Below are positions 44,609 to 54,208 of a stretch of DNA of 64,000 nt, piece by piece. Positions within the stretch are counted from its first letter, which is position 1. Each line of letters opens with the position of its first letter. The stretch lies in contig JAIQFV010000005.1 of NCBI GenBank assembly GCA_020073085.1, positions 163,297 to 227,296 on the forward strand. The letters run 5' to 3'. The translations under genes and the position numbers were made by a program. This DNA is from Terriglobia bacterium. GTDB lineage: Bacteria > Acidobacteriota > Terriglobia > JAIQFV01. A model generated the notes under the pieces. It did no database searches. It had not been told where the DNA came from and saw only the letters and a program-made list of their open reading frames with translations.

Positions 44609-46033
44609 GTGAATTTCGCCCGCACCATGCCCGGCTGGGAAGTCGTCTTTGTCTTCTTCACGCTGGTGCTTCTCTCCGTGGGCAGCCTGTATTACTTGAA
44701 CAGTGTGGAGACCCCTTTCTCCATTTGGCTTCTGGTCTTGATTCCGGCGGTCCCGCTTTTCATGCTGGTGATGCACAAACCACAAATCGGTTTCTATTTG
44801 AGTGTTTTGTCGTTCATGTTGGACAGCCAGACAATTCCTGGCCCGATGAACCTTTCGGTCTCCAATGTTCTGCTCGTGGTGACTCTCGTTGCGATCTGCA
44901 TTAGACGAGTGACTGCCTCCCGGACCCCATCGAACCGCGAATTTGGTCGCGTCGATAAGCCCACTCTCCTGTTGGGCGGCTGCCTTCTGGTGGCGGCCCT
45001 TCTGTCGCTGTTTGTGGCGCAGTTCCCGGAGACTGTTCTCCGCATGATGGTGACCCTCATGGGGGGGTTGACCGTTCTCTACCTGACCCAGGTGCTTTCG
45101 CCGGATTTGTCAAGGGTCGTGAAGATTGTCAAGTTCTATGTCTGGGGGGCGGTAGTTTGTGCCGGTCTGGGGGTCTTACAGTCGCTCCTGGCGGGACTCG
45201 ATATCTACTCCTGGGGAATCAATTATTCCGAGGTCGGACGGTTCTCATTGCCGCTGCCTCGGGTGACATCAACATGGCTTGATCCGAACATTTTTGGCCT
45301 ATTTCTGTTGCCAGCTATATTTTACGCGCTTGCCGTGTTAACCGGCAAAGTTACTCGGTTGGTGGTCGTTACGATCTTGCTTTCAGGGGTGGCATTGTCC
45401 TACTCAAGGACTGCTTGGACAAGCGTAGTCATCGGATTGTTGGTGTACTGGGGAGCCGGCCTTTTGAGTTCCAAGTCAAGCCGGCCTAGGAGTCTTCCGC
45501 ACGCGGCACTGCGAGGGTATCTTGCTGTTCTGGTTCCCCTGGGCGTTGGGCTCATCGTCTGGCGAGCAGGAATTTGGGAATGGCTAGTCGATTTGAACCG
45601 AGAATCCGTGGACTTGCGAGTTGATCTGAACCTTGTTGCGTGGAGATATTTCCAGTCTTCGCCGATCTTTGGAATCGGGCCCGGGAATTTCTGGGAAATC
45701 TTCAATACCATTTCTCACAATTCATTCCTGGCAGTACTGGTTGAGTATGGCCTTGTTGGAGGCTTGGCTTGGTGTGTGATGCTAGGCATTACCACTTGGA
45801 GGGCGATGAAGATCATATTTGGGCGTGTAGATGAAGCTTTAAAACGCCTCATGCTTTGTTCAGTAGGTGCTTTCGTGGGGCTGCTGGCAGGCGGCCTTGC
45901 CATCGAAATTCAGAATGCCAAGTTCGTGTGGCTCACGCTCGCGATGATCACCGCACTCTCCTTACAGACACCCAGGGACCTGCTCACAGTGGTGCCTGGA
46001 GATCAACGAAGTCGTCCACATGCGAAAAATTAA
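44609..46033 (+). CDS. O-antigen ligase/Wzy-type polymerase (second)
   Basis: 474-residue inner-membrane protein with about 11 helices. GTG start at 44609 after AAAGGAGA. The periplasmic loop carries the Wzy_C pattern FGIGPGNFWEIFNTISHNSFLAVLVEYGLVGGLAW and a central LSYSRTAWTS helix. It overlaps the following glycosyltransferase gene by 14 bases. Together with the polymerase at 41412 it suggests one acts as polymerase and the other as ligase, or that the locus makes two polymers. Confidence 0.85.
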   Translation: MNFARTMPGWEVVFVFFTLVLLSVGSLYYLNSVETPFSIWLLVLIPAVPLFMLVMHKPQIGFYLSVLSFMLDSQTIPGPMNLSVSNVLLVVTLVAICIRRVTASRTPSNREFGRVDKPTLLLGGCLLVAALLSLFVAQFPETVLRMMVTLMGGLTVLYLTQVLSPDLSRVVKIVKFYVWGAVVCAGLGVLQSLLAGLDIYSWGINYSEVGRFSLPLPRVTSTWLDPNIFGLFLLPAIFYALAVLTGKVTRLVVVTILLSGVALSYSRTAWTSVVIGLLVYWGAGLLSSKSSRPRSLPHAALRGYLAVLVPLGVGLIVWRAGIWEWLVDLNRESVDLRVDLNLVAWRYFQSSPIFGIGPGNFWEIFNTISHNSFLAVLVEYGLVGGLAWCVMLGITTWRAMKIIFGRVDEALKRLMLCSVGAFVGLLAGGLAIEIQNAKFVWLTLAMITALSLQTPRDLLTVVPGDQRSRPHAKN

Positions 46034-47207
46034 GATCGTCTGGCTTTGCATGCCATTTGTCTGGCCCGGAGGAGGAACCCTTCGTCATCTGACTAACTGG
46101 ACGAGGTCCATGGATTGGGATCGGTTTGAAGTAACCTTGATTTTAGGTGGGCCATTTCCCAAAGATGTTGCAAAAGCTAGGGAACACCTTGAATCCATCG
46201 GTCCTGTGCATGTTCTGTATCTTGACGGATTAACGCCGAGGAAACTGTTTTGGGGGGGCATGAAACAGTTGCAGGAGCGTTTGGTGGCCTTGAGACCGGA
46301 TGTTCTGCACACGATCTTCATCCAAAGTGATATTGCCGGGAGCTTTGCCCGCCGAAAGGCCGGGGTCCCCGCGCACGTTTCCTCACTTGAAGGAGCACTT
46401 GTACCTCCGACTGCTCCCCTCCTCAAGCGCCAGGTCTACAAGTTAGGCTACGCTATCGTCCGGTCACATCTGGACGCGGTCATAGCAATTTCCGACGCGG
46501 TGGGCGATGAGGCCGCACGTGATTTCGGCATCCCGTTGGACCGAATAAGGACTATCCATAGCGGGATCGATCTGGACGAATTTCAACTCAAGCAGGGCTG
46601 GCCTTACTCCTCTGTCAACCCTCCCAAGACCGTAGGGATGATTGCTAGGCTTAGCTCCGAGAAATTGCCGCAGCTTCTCGTATCCGCAGCAGCTCGGGTA
46701 TTGGCCCGTTGTCCCGGTGTTCATTTTGTATTTGTTGGCTCCGGTCCTGAAGAGATCCGCCTCAAGACCTTGACTCGTGATTTGAATGTAGAAAAACACT
46801 TTGAGTTTTCTGGCTGGTCTGACTGTGTTGGAAAAAGCCTACTGAACATGGACGTGTTTGTGTTCACCTCCAAGTTTGAGAAGTTCGAGGGCCTACCATG
46901 GACCGTACTTGAAGCCCAAGCGGCTGGCGTGCCCACAGTCGCCTCCGCGGTGGGAGGCGTTCCAGAAATTATAACCGATGGTCAAAACGGGCTGCTGTTG
47001 CGAGAAAATACCCCGGAGGAGCTCGCCGAGAAGATCGTATGGATGCTGGAGAACCGTGAGCAGGCCGCGGCAATGAGCAGAACCGGTCGTCGTCAGGTGG
47101 AGTCCCACTTTACGGCTCAAAGAGAAGTCGAAGAAATTCAGGCCTTGTACGAGAGTCTCTGCCCCTTCCCTCATATCCAACGGGCTGAACAGGTCTCTGT
47201 GGGCTAG
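46020..47207 (+). CDS. GT4-family glycosyltransferase
   Basis: 395 residues, two Rossmann domains of the GT-B fold. N-terminal acceptor half begins KIVWLCMPFVWPGGGTLRHL; the C-terminal half carries the sugar-nucleotide site: GMIARLSSEKLPQLLV, FVFVGSGPEE and the E-x7-E region KFEGLPWTVLEAQAAGVPTVAS, followed by GGVPEIITDGQNGLLL. Retaining transferase acting at the cytoplasmic face of the membrane. It starts inside the preceding polymerase gene, so translation is coupled. Donor and acceptor unknown. Confidence 0.9.
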   Translation: MRKIKIVWLCMPFVWPGGGTLRHLTNWTRSMDWDRFEVTLILGGPFPKDVAKAREHLESIGPVHVLYLDGLTPRKLFWGGMKQLQERLVALRPDVLHTIFIQSDIAGSFARRKAGVPAHVSSLEGALVPPTAPLLKRQVYKLGYAIVRSHLDAVIAISDAVGDEAARDFGIPLDRIRTIHSGIDLDEFQLKQGWPYSSVNPPKTVGMIARLSSEKLPQLLVSAAARVLARCPGVHFVFVGSGPEEIRLKTLTRDLNVEKHFEFSGWSDCVGKSLLNMDVFVFTSKFEKFEGLPWTVLEAQAAGVPTVASAVGGVPEIITDGQNGLLLRENTPEELAEKIVWMLENREQAAAMSRTGRRQVESHFTAQREVEEIQALYESLCPFPHIQRAEQVSVG

Positions 47208-47246
47208 TCAAGTTCCCCTGGCCTCAACGACGAATTGTGGAACGAA

Positions 47247-48488
47247 ATGGAACCTCGAAGAATTCTTTTTGTCGAGCCGTATAACTGGGATTGTGGACCC
47301 CACCGGGTCTTGCGTGGTTTGATTACCCACCTGGACAGGACGCGCTTCATACCGGTCGTGGCCCTTCCCGCGCCGTGTGACATTGCTGAGGAATTTCTTC
47401 AACGGGGCGCAGAGGTGCGGTTCATTCCGGGAATAAGGACGATTCCGCGGTCGATCTCCTTGACCCGACAGTTCGGGTTCTGGGCGGACACTAGAAGCTC
47501 TGCCCACGATCTCGAAAACCTGATCCGGGCTGAGAGTATCAGATTGGTTCATAACAATTCGGAGGCTTGCTGGACCGGCCTGTTCGCCGCAAGGCGAGCT
47601 CACGTTCCCGCAGTTTGCCACCTCCTTGGATTGAGTGTCCTCTCTCCCGGTGTGGTGGGTCACATTGTAACCCGGACTCTGAACAAATATTCCCATGCTC
47701 TGATCGCCTGTTCCGGCCCTGTGAAGAAAGCCTACATGAAGGGAGGTGCCCGAGAGGATCTTCTGAAGGAAATTCATAACGGCGTCGATGTGGCACTCTT
47801 CGACCCGACGCGCGCGGCACCCGGACTTCGGAGTGAACTCGGCCTCCTGGATACACAACCTTTGGTCGGGATGGTTGCCAATTTTGATCCTCGCAAAGGG
47901 CATCACCTCTTCATTGAGGCTGCCGCATTGGTACTCCAGCGTATTCCACAGGCTCATTTCGTCCTGGTGGGTAATGTGCACTTCAAAGGCGGGGCCGATT
48001 ACTTTGACCGAGTTCAAAGGCTCGTGGTCAAAAAGGGTTTGATGAAAACGATTCATTTCCTGGGTTTTCGTCCAGACCTTCCCGACGTTCTGGCCTCACT
48101 GGACGTTGTCGTTCAGCCATCTCTCACCGAGGCCGGTCCCCTAGCTCCCCTCGAGGCAATGGCCATGGGACGGCCGGTGGTAGCGACCGATGTGGGCGGG
48201 AACTCTGAAGAGGTAATTGACGGACAGACCGGCATCGTCGTCGCGGCTGGAAGCGCAGAGGCGATCGCTGACGCCGTGACCAGACTTGTTTCGGATCCGG
48301 CACTGGCTCATCAGATGGGAAAGGCCGGAAGAGATCGTGCTTTAGGCCTCTATACTGAAGGAGTCTTTGCACAAGAGGTGCAGCAATTGTACGACGTCCT
48401 ACTTGGGCCTGGAATTGAGTTTAAAGACGGCGCGGGAGGCCGCACATTGTTGGCTGACCAAGAAGCGATCGAGTGCAAGCAGAAATGA
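47247..48488 (+). CDS. GT4-family glycosyltransferase
   Basis: 413 residues from the ATG at 47247; an in-frame TTG at 47235 would add four. GT-B fold with RRILFVEPYNWDCGPHRVLRG at the N-terminus, VGMVANFDPRKGHHLFIEAA at the start of the donor domain, and the donor signature EAGPLAPLEAMAMGRPVVATDVGG. It follows the previous glycosyltransferase by 39 bases on the same strand. Presumed to add a sugar to the lipid-linked repeat unit; linkage unknown. Confidence 0.9.
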   Translation: MEPRRILFVEPYNWDCGPHRVLRGLITHLDRTRFIPVVALPAPCDIAEEFLQRGAEVRFIPGIRTIPRSISLTRQFGFWADTRSSAHDLENLIRAESIRLVHNNSEACWTGLFAARRAHVPAVCHLLGLSVLSPGVVGHIVTRTLNKYSHALIACSGPVKKAYMKGGAREDLLKEIHNGVDVALFDPTRAAPGLRSELGLLDTQPLVGMVANFDPRKGHHLFIEAAALVLQRIPQAHFVLVGNVHFKGGADYFDRVQRLVVKKGLMKTIHFLGFRPDLPDVLASLDVVVQPSLTEAGPLAPLEAMAMGRPVVATDVGGNSEEVIDGQTGIVVAAGSAEAIADAVTRLVSDPALAHQMGKAGRDRALGLYTEGVFAQEVQQLYDVLLGPGIEFKDGAGGRTLLADQEAIECKQK

Positions 48489-48519
48489 AAAGGGTAGGAT
48501 CACGGGAGACCGATAGCAG

Positions 48520-49518
48520 ATGAAATTGCAGAATAAGAAAGTCCTGGTGACAGGCGCAGACGGATTTATTGGGAGTCATCTGGCGGAACGATTGGTTGGG
48601 CTGGGGGCAACGGTTCGGGCGATCGCCTATTACAATTCGTTCAACTCCTGGGGATGGCTAGATACAATGTCTGCGGAAGTACTGAATGATATGGAAGTGG
48701 TGACGGGCGACGTCCGCGACCCCTCTTTTGTGCGGCAGGCCGTGAAAGGGAACGATGTGGTGTTCCACCTGGCGGCCCTAATTGCCATCCCCTATTCCTA
48801 CCAATCCCCGGGAAGTTACGTTGATACCAACATCAGGGGGACCCTCCATGTGATGGAAGCAGCCCGCGACCTGGGGGTCGAAAAGGTAATCCATACCTCC
48901 ACTAGCGAGGTCTACGGAAGCGCCCAATATGTTCCCATCAATGAGGACCATCCGCTGCAGGGACAATCGCCTTACTCGGCATCCAAGATCGGCGCTGACC
49001 AGATTGCGCTTTCGTTTCATCTTTCATTTAATACACCTGTGGCCGTCCTGCGGCCGTTCAATACTTACGGACCGAGGCAATCACTACGGGCGGTCATTCC
49101 GACCATCATCACCCAGATCGCCTCCGGAAAAAACAAAATCAGCCTGGGGGCGTTGCATCCGACTCGGGATTTTAACTACGTTGAGGATACCGTCACGGCG
49201 TTCCTCGACGTCGCCGCAAGTGATCTAACGTCCGGAAAGGTGATCAATTCGGGAAGCGGCCGGGAGATTTCCATCGGCGATGTGGCGGGGGAGATCGCGC
49301 GTCTCATGAATTCGAATATTGAAATAGTTTGCGACAAGGACCGATTGCGCCCCGAACCCAGTGAGGTCCAGCGGCTGCGCGCCGACAACACGCGGTTGAA
49401 ACAACTCACCGGCTGGTCCCCCCGCTTCACGCTCGAGACTGGCCTCGAAAAAACCATAGCGTGGTTCACTCAGCCGGAGAACCTGGCACGTTACAAAGTC
49501 GATATTTACAACCGGTAG
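48520..49518 (+). CDS. NAD-dependent sugar-nucleotide 4,6-dehydratase, LegB type
   Basis: 332-residue extended short-chain dehydrogenase. Cofactor motif TGADGFIGSHL (10-20), catalytic YSASK tetrad element and the threonine/serine in TSTSEVYGSA. The stretch YNSFNSWGWLD just after the cofactor-binding region is characteristic of LegB-type UDP-GlcNAc 4,6-dehydratases. The following genes encode a nucleotidyltransferase and another sugar-nucleotide enzyme, but no aminotransferase (LegC) or sialic-acid-type synthase is seen, so the product may be a different deoxy sugar. Confidence 0.85.
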   Translation: MKLQNKKVLVTGADGFIGSHLAERLVGLGATVRAIAYYNSFNSWGWLDTMSAEVLNDMEVVTGDVRDPSFVRQAVKGNDVVFHLAALIAIPYSYQSPGSYVDTNIRGTLHVMEAARDLGVEKVIHTSTSEVYGSAQYVPINEDHPLQGQSPYSASKIGADQIALSFHLSFNTPVAVLRPFNTYGPRQSLRAVIPTIITQIASGKNKISLGALHPTRDFNYVEDTVTAFLDVAASDLTSGKVINSGSGREISIGDVAGEIARLMNSNIEIVCDKDRLRPEPSEVQRLRADNTRLKQLTGWSPRFTLETGLEKTIAWFTQPENLARYKVDIYNR

Positions 49519-49525
49519 AGGTCCT

Positions 49526-50227
49526 ATGAGAGCAGTGATTCTGGCCGGAGGGAAGGGGACGCGACTCAAGCCGTATACCACCAGCTTGCCCAAACCCCTG
49601 ATGCCCATCAACGGCGAGCTCCCGATCCTAGAGATCGTGTTGAAACAACTGAAGCGGGACGGCTTCACCCGCGTCACCTTGGCGGTCAGCCACCTCGCTG
49701 AGATCATCATGGCCTTCTGTGCCGACGGCAGGAAATGGGGACTGGCCATCGATTATTCCATGGAGAAGGCTCCCCTTTCCACCATCGGGCCGCTCACACT
49801 GATTGAAGACCTGCCGGAATATTTCCTCCTGATGAATGGAGACATCCTCACGGATCTGCGCTTCAATGCTCTGGTGGAGGCCCATGTCCAGAGCGGTGCC
49901 GACGTGACCGTAGGGACGTTCAAACGCTCCGTGAAGATGGATTTCGGCGTCATCGAATACGCCGACCGGTGCATATGCACCTTCCAAGAGAAACCAGTCT
50001 ATCACTTCGATGTGAGCATGGGGATCTACGTCATCAACAGGAAGGTCATCGACGCCCTCCAGAAGAACCAGCCTTACGGGTTTGATAATCTGATGTTGGA
50101 TGGAATCAAGAACGGCATGAATATGCGCGCGTTTCCCTATGATGGGTTCTGGTTGGATATCGGCCGGCCTGATGATTACGATCTGGCCAACGAACAATAC
50201 GAATCGTTAAAGGACCGGTTTCTGTAA
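49526..50227 (+). CDS. Sugar-phosphate nucleotidyltransferase
   Basis: 233 residues, GT-A-like nucleotidyltransferase fold. Nucleotide-binding loop AVILAGGKGTRLKPYTTSLP (3-22), KPLMPI with the catalytic lysine, LLMNGDIL as the metal-binding aspartate region, and the C-terminal DGFWLDIGRPDDYDLA. Lacking the beta-helix of longer family members, it resembles short mannose-1-phosphate guanylyltransferases and dTDP-glucose synthases; the nucleotide cannot be assigned. Its stop is immediately followed by the ATG of the next gene, so the pair is coupled. Confidence 0.88.
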   Translation: MRAVILAGGKGTRLKPYTTSLPKPLMPINGELPILEIVLKQLKRDGFTRVTLAVSHLAEIIMAFCADGRKWGLAIDYSMEKAPLSTIGPLTLIEDLPEYFLLMNGDILTDLRFNALVEAHVQSGADVTVGTFKRSVKMDFGVIEYADRCICTFQEKPVYHFDVSMGIYVINRKVIDALQKNQPYGFDNLMLDGIKNGMNMRAFPYDGFWLDIGRPDDYDLANEQYESLKDRFL

Positions 50228-51142
50228 ATGAAGAGAGTGTTGATTACGGGGATCCTGGGTTTTACGGGAAACTATCTCCTACCCCACCTCGTCGAACGAG
50301 AGGGGCCATCCGCAACCTTCTTTGGACTGGACATTCACGGCCAGGCAATGGCGGGGGTGGAGTATCTCTCCTGCGACATGGTGGACAGAGACGCGGTCAG
50401 GCGCGCCGTGGTAGAGATCCGTCCGGACGAGATTTATCACCTAGTCGGCAGTTTTACGAACAACTACGAGATGGATTATGCCTGCAACTTGAGTGCCACG
50501 AAAAACCTGCTGGACGCGCTCTACGAAAGTGGTTTTTTGAGAACAAAAATACTGGTGATCGGCTCAGCGGCAGAATACGGCCTCATTCACATGGAGGACA
50601 GCGTCACGGAAGAGGCACAGCTCGTTCCTTCCGATTTTTATGGCCTTACCAAGGTTTTTCAGACTTACTTGGCCCAAGGCTATGTCCGGTGGAAAGGACT
50701 CCACGTTGTCATTGCGCGGCCGTTCAATATCATTGGAAAGGGGATTAGCAACCGGCTTTTTGTGGGGCACCTGTACGAGCAGATTCAGGATTTCCGAAAG
50801 GGAAGGATCAGGTCCATTCCCCTGGGAGAATTAAACGGACGGCGTGATTTTGTCGATGTCCGGGATGTGGTGGCGGCCTATGCAATCCTCATGGAAAAGG
50901 GAACGGCGGGGAAGGTGTATAACATTGGAAGAGGAGAACTCATTACGATGGAGCACCTGCTTCATTTGTTCATGGAACGGTTTGGCATCCCTCGTGACTG
51001 TGTCTGGGAGACAAAGGAGGACCGTCGCGATGGGGGCAGCGCGAGTTTCAAAGCCGACAACGGGCGGCTGCGCGGACTGGGATGGGAGCCCACTATCGAT
51101 TTGGCGATGTCGGTGCGGCTGATGTATGAGGCTGCCCAGTGA
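50228..51142 (+). CDS. NAD(P)-dependent sugar-nucleotide epimerase/reductase (GMD/RMD-like)
   Basis: 304 residues, extended short-chain dehydrogenase. TGILGFTGNYL is the Rossmann loop with GxxGxxG spacing, GSAAEYG supplies the active-site serine region and YGLTK the Tyr-x3-Lys pair; RPFNIIGKG and RRDFVDVRDVV are shared with GDP-mannose 4,6-dehydratases and GDP-6-deoxy-lyxo-4-hexulose reductases. Most similar in layout to RMD-type reductases. It starts directly at the end of the nucleotidyltransferase gene. The product sugar would feed the glycosyltransferases nearby. Confidence 0.82.
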   Translation: MKRVLITGILGFTGNYLLPHLVEREGPSATFFGLDIHGQAMAGVEYLSCDMVDRDAVRRAVVEIRPDEIYHLVGSFTNNYEMDYACNLSATKNLLDALYESGFLRTKILVIGSAAEYGLIHMEDSVTEEAQLVPSDFYGLTKVFQTYLAQGYVRWKGLHVVIARPFNIIGKGISNRLFVGHLYEQIQDFRKGRIRSIPLGELNGRRDFVDVRDVVAAYAILMEKGTAGKVYNIGRGELITMEHLLHLFMERFGIPRDCVWETKEDRRDGGSASFKADNGRLRGLGWEPTIDLAMSVRLMYEAAQ

Positions 51143-51303
51143 GGACGAGAGAATAGAGCGGCGTCTTTGGAGAATCCGGAGGTGGAACGTCCCTTCCTCT
51201 GGACCGCGACCGCTTTCAGCCTCATGCGGGGAATCGCGCGCTGAGAAGAAGCGGTAGAGGCACAACACTCACGGTATAAAGTGGGACAGGGAATGGATAA
51301 GCA

Positions 51304-53121
51304 ATGAATATTATTGGTATTAATGCCTATCACGGCGATTCCGCTGCCGTCCTTTTTCAAAACGGAAGCTTGGCGTGTGGGGTGGAAGAGGAACGCCTGA
51401 ATCGCGTGAAACACTGGGCGGGATTTCCGGCACTGGCAATCCAGACAGTCTTATCGGCGGCCCATCTGTCTGTGGGGGAGATTGAGCATGTGGCCATTTC
51501 GCGGGACCCGGGCGCTCACCTCTTCGATAAAGTTCTCTATACATTCCGAAATCGGCCTGGCTTTGATGCCATTAAGTCCCGGCTTGCCAATTACCGGAGC
51601 GTGCAGGGCCTCGGGGAGTTGCTCGCCTCCCTGGATCGGACCGGTGGGCGGATCCGGGCAAAGATCCATAACATCGAGCACCATCGCGCCCATTTGGCGT
51701 CTGCTTTCTTCTGCTCCCCCTTTGATGAAGCTGCTTGTCTCACCGTCGATGGCTTCGGTGATTTTCTCTCCTCCATGAGCGCAGTCGGAAGGGGGAACCG
51801 GTTGGAGATCCTCGATTCCGTCACTTTCCCGCACTCCCTGGGGATTTTCTACACGGCGGTGACGCAATTCCTGGGATTTCCGAAATATGGGGATGAATAC
51901 AAGGTGATGGGATTGGCCGCTTATGGAACCCCCCGTTTCCTTCCCCAGATGAGAAAGATGGTTCATTCAATAGGAGAGGGCCAGTTCGAATTGAACCTGG
52001 ATTACTTTATCCATTCCTCAGAAGGGGTGACGATGTCGTGGGCCGGGGGTGAGCCGATAGTGGGACCGCTGTGGTCAGCAGCATTTATCGAGGAGTTTGG
52101 ACCTCCGAGAGAGCCGGGGGCCGACTTGACGGAGCGGAACCGCGACCTGGCGGCTTCCCTTCAAGCCATGTACGAAGAGGTTTTCTTTGAACGTGTCAAC
52201 TGGTTACAGAAGAAAACCGGACTCAAGGCCCTCGCCCTGGCGGGTGGATGCGCCATGAATTCCGTGGCCAATGGAAAAATCTTCAACAAAACGGGTTTCT
52301 CGGATGTCTTCATCCAGTCGGCAGCGGGGGATGCAGGAACGGCGCTGGGGTCGGCTCTTTATGTCCGGCATCAGGTGCTCGAGAAGCCCCGTGATTTTAT
52401 TATGGAGCACTCTTACTGGGGGCCTGAGTTTAGTGAAATGGAGGTGCTCGCGGCCGTTCAAAAGGCGCTGCCCGGCCTCGCCGGAGTGGACGAGTCCGCC
52501 GCTTTTGTGGATTCCGCCGCCACCGGAAATGGGGACAATGGTTTTGCGGCGCACAAGTACACAGATCCGGACATGCTGTGTCGTGACACGGCAGACGCGA
52601 TCGCCAACGGAAAGATCGTGGGTTGGTACCAGGGCCGCAGTGAGTGGGGCCCCCGGGCGTTGGGAAACCGGTCCATCCTGGTCGATCCGCGGCGCCCGGA
52701 AATGAAAGAGGTCTTAAACTCTCGAATCAAGAGACGGGAACCCTTTCGTCCGTTCGCGCCGTCCATCCTCGAAGAACGCGTGGGAGATTACTTCGAGGAG
52801 TCTTATCCTGATCCATTCATGATCAAGGTGTATCCGATTCGAGCGGAGAAACGGGCGGAGATCCCTGCGGTGACTCATCACGACGGCACCGGCCGCCTCC
52901 AAACCGTTTCAAAGAAGCAGAATCCGCTCTATTGGAAGTTGATCAAGGCCTTTGAGGAGAAGACGGGCGTGCCGGTTGTTCTGAATACTTCGTTCAATGA
53001 AAATGAGCCCATTGTGAACACCCCCCAGGAAGCCGTCGCCTGCTTCATCAGAACACGGATGGATTGGCTGGTGATGGGGAACTGGGTGGTCGCGAGGGCG
53101 GACGGGCCGGTTGGCAAATGA
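51304..53121 (+). CDS. NodU/TobZ-type carbamoyltransferase
   Basis: 605 residues, the usual size. N-terminal Kae1-like domain with GINAYHGDSAAVL and the histidine-rich EHHRAHLASAF; the C-terminal YrdC-like half with GWYQGRSEWGPRALGNRSIL. The family transfers a carbamoyl group from carbamoyl phosphate, through carbamoyl-AMP, to a sugar hydroxyl. In this setting it probably carbamoylates a residue of the exopolysaccharide. The preceding 160-base gap contains no gene. Downstream are two methyltransferases that could add further decorations. Confidence 0.92.
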   Translation: MNIIGINAYHGDSAAVLFQNGSLACGVEEERLNRVKHWAGFPALAIQTVLSAAHLSVGEIEHVAISRDPGAHLFDKVLYTFRNRPGFDAIKSRLANYRSVQGLGELLASLDRTGGRIRAKIHNIEHHRAHLASAFFCSPFDEAACLTVDGFGDFLSSMSAVGRGNRLEILDSVTFPHSLGIFYTAVTQFLGFPKYGDEYKVMGLAAYGTPRFLPQMRKMVHSIGEGQFELNLDYFIHSSEGVTMSWAGGEPIVGPLWSAAFIEEFGPPREPGADLTERNRDLAASLQAMYEEVFFERVNWLQKKTGLKALALAGGCAMNSVANGKIFNKTGFSDVFIQSAAGDAGTALGSALYVRHQVLEKPRDFIMEHSYWGPEFSEMEVLAAVQKALPGLAGVDESAAFVDSAATGNGDNGFAAHKYTDPDMLCRDTADAIANGKIVGWYQGRSEWGPRALGNRSILVDPRRPEMKEVLNSRIKRREPFRPFAPSILEERVGDYFEESYPDPFMIKVYPIRAEKRAEIPAVTHHDGTGRLQTVSKKQNPLYWKLIKAFEEKTGVPVVLNTSFNENEPIVNTPQEAVACFIRTRMDWLVMGNWVVARADGPVGK

Positions 53122-53209
53122 GCCATAGCGTGATGCCGTATTCGGTTTCGTCCAGAGTGGGTTTTGAAGGCTGGTACAACGAAAGGCGACCCTGGGTTGA
53201 TCCCTTGCC

Positions 53210-53965
53210 ATGAACTTTGCAGCAAACAATGTGAATCCTGGCCTGACGTGGCAGGAACGCTATCTTGCGCGATTCTACGACCGGGAATCCGGATGGATTG
53301 ATGGCACGGAAGAATTTCACAACCTTTGCACCCGGGTCATTCCGAGGGGAGGAAAGATCCTCGAGATTGGTGCAGGCCCCAATAACCCGACGTCGCAATT
53401 TCTATCGATACTGGGGGAACTCCACGGGCTTGATCCTGACCCAACAGTTCACGAAAACATGGCCCTGAAGAGCGCAAGACTCCTGACGGGGAATGAATTC
53501 CCATTCGAGACCGCGAGTTTTGATGCGTGCGTTTCCAACTATGTGCTGGAGCATGTCCAGAATCCCGCGTCGCATTTGCGGGAGGTCGGGAGGGTCCTGC
53601 GAAGCCTTGGTGTTTATGTTTTCCGGACGCCAAATCGTTTTCACTATGTTTCGTTGGTATCCTCGATGACGCCTCACTGGGTTCACGACTCCGTCGCCAA
53701 TCGTCTGAGAAACTGTCCGGCCGGGGCGCATGACCCCTATCCCACTTTTTACAGAATGAATTCTCAGGGCGCCGTGCGCCGCCTCGCCGCGGGAGCGGGG
53801 TTCAACGTGGACTTACTTCGGATGGTCGAAAAGGAACCCTCCTACGGAATGTCCTCCCGAGTATTGTTTCTGGCCTTCATGACGTACGAACGGGTCGTGA
53901 ATTCAATGAATCTGGCAGCCGGCCTGCGAGCCAATATTTTCGGGGTGCTTCGGAAAGGATCATAG
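53210..53965 (+). CDS. Class I SAM-dependent methyltransferase
   Basis: 251 residues, Methyltransf_11-like. SAM motif I ILEIGAGPNNPTSQ (about 48-61), acidic end of strand 2 in LHGLDPDP, motif II region FDACVSNYVLEHVQNP and VGRVLRSLGVYVFRTPN. No membrane segment. Adjacent to the carbamoyltransferase, it probably methylates a sugar or lipid-linked intermediate of the locus. Substrate unknown. Confidence 0.83.
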   Translation: MNFAANNVNPGLTWQERYLARFYDRESGWIDGTEEFHNLCTRVIPRGGKILEIGAGPNNPTSQFLSILGELHGLDPDPTVHENMALKSARLLTGNEFPFETASFDACVSNYVLEHVQNPASHLREVGRVLRSLGVYVFRTPNRFHYVSLVSSMTPHWVHDSVANRLRNCPAGAHDPYPTFYRMNSQGAVRRLAAGAGFNVDLLRMVEKEPSYGMSSRVLFLAFMTYERVVNSMNLAAGLRANIFGVLRKGS

Positions 53966-54208
53966 AGTTTGTGGTTCAGTTGATATGCCACAGATTGGCA
54001 TGAACGCCCAAGCTCGGCATCACTTTGAGATCTCCTAACAGATGGCTCGTAGTTTCGGCGTGGAGCCCCCTCGTTGGCACAGGCCTCTTGGAATTCAGAG
54101 TGGACGGGTATATTCACGAGTCTTGCTTGGAGTGGAATGAAACCAGCGGTTTGATGTGTCCCGTCGGAGAGCTCTCATGCAGGCTATTTGATTTTCAACC
54201 AATCTTTT

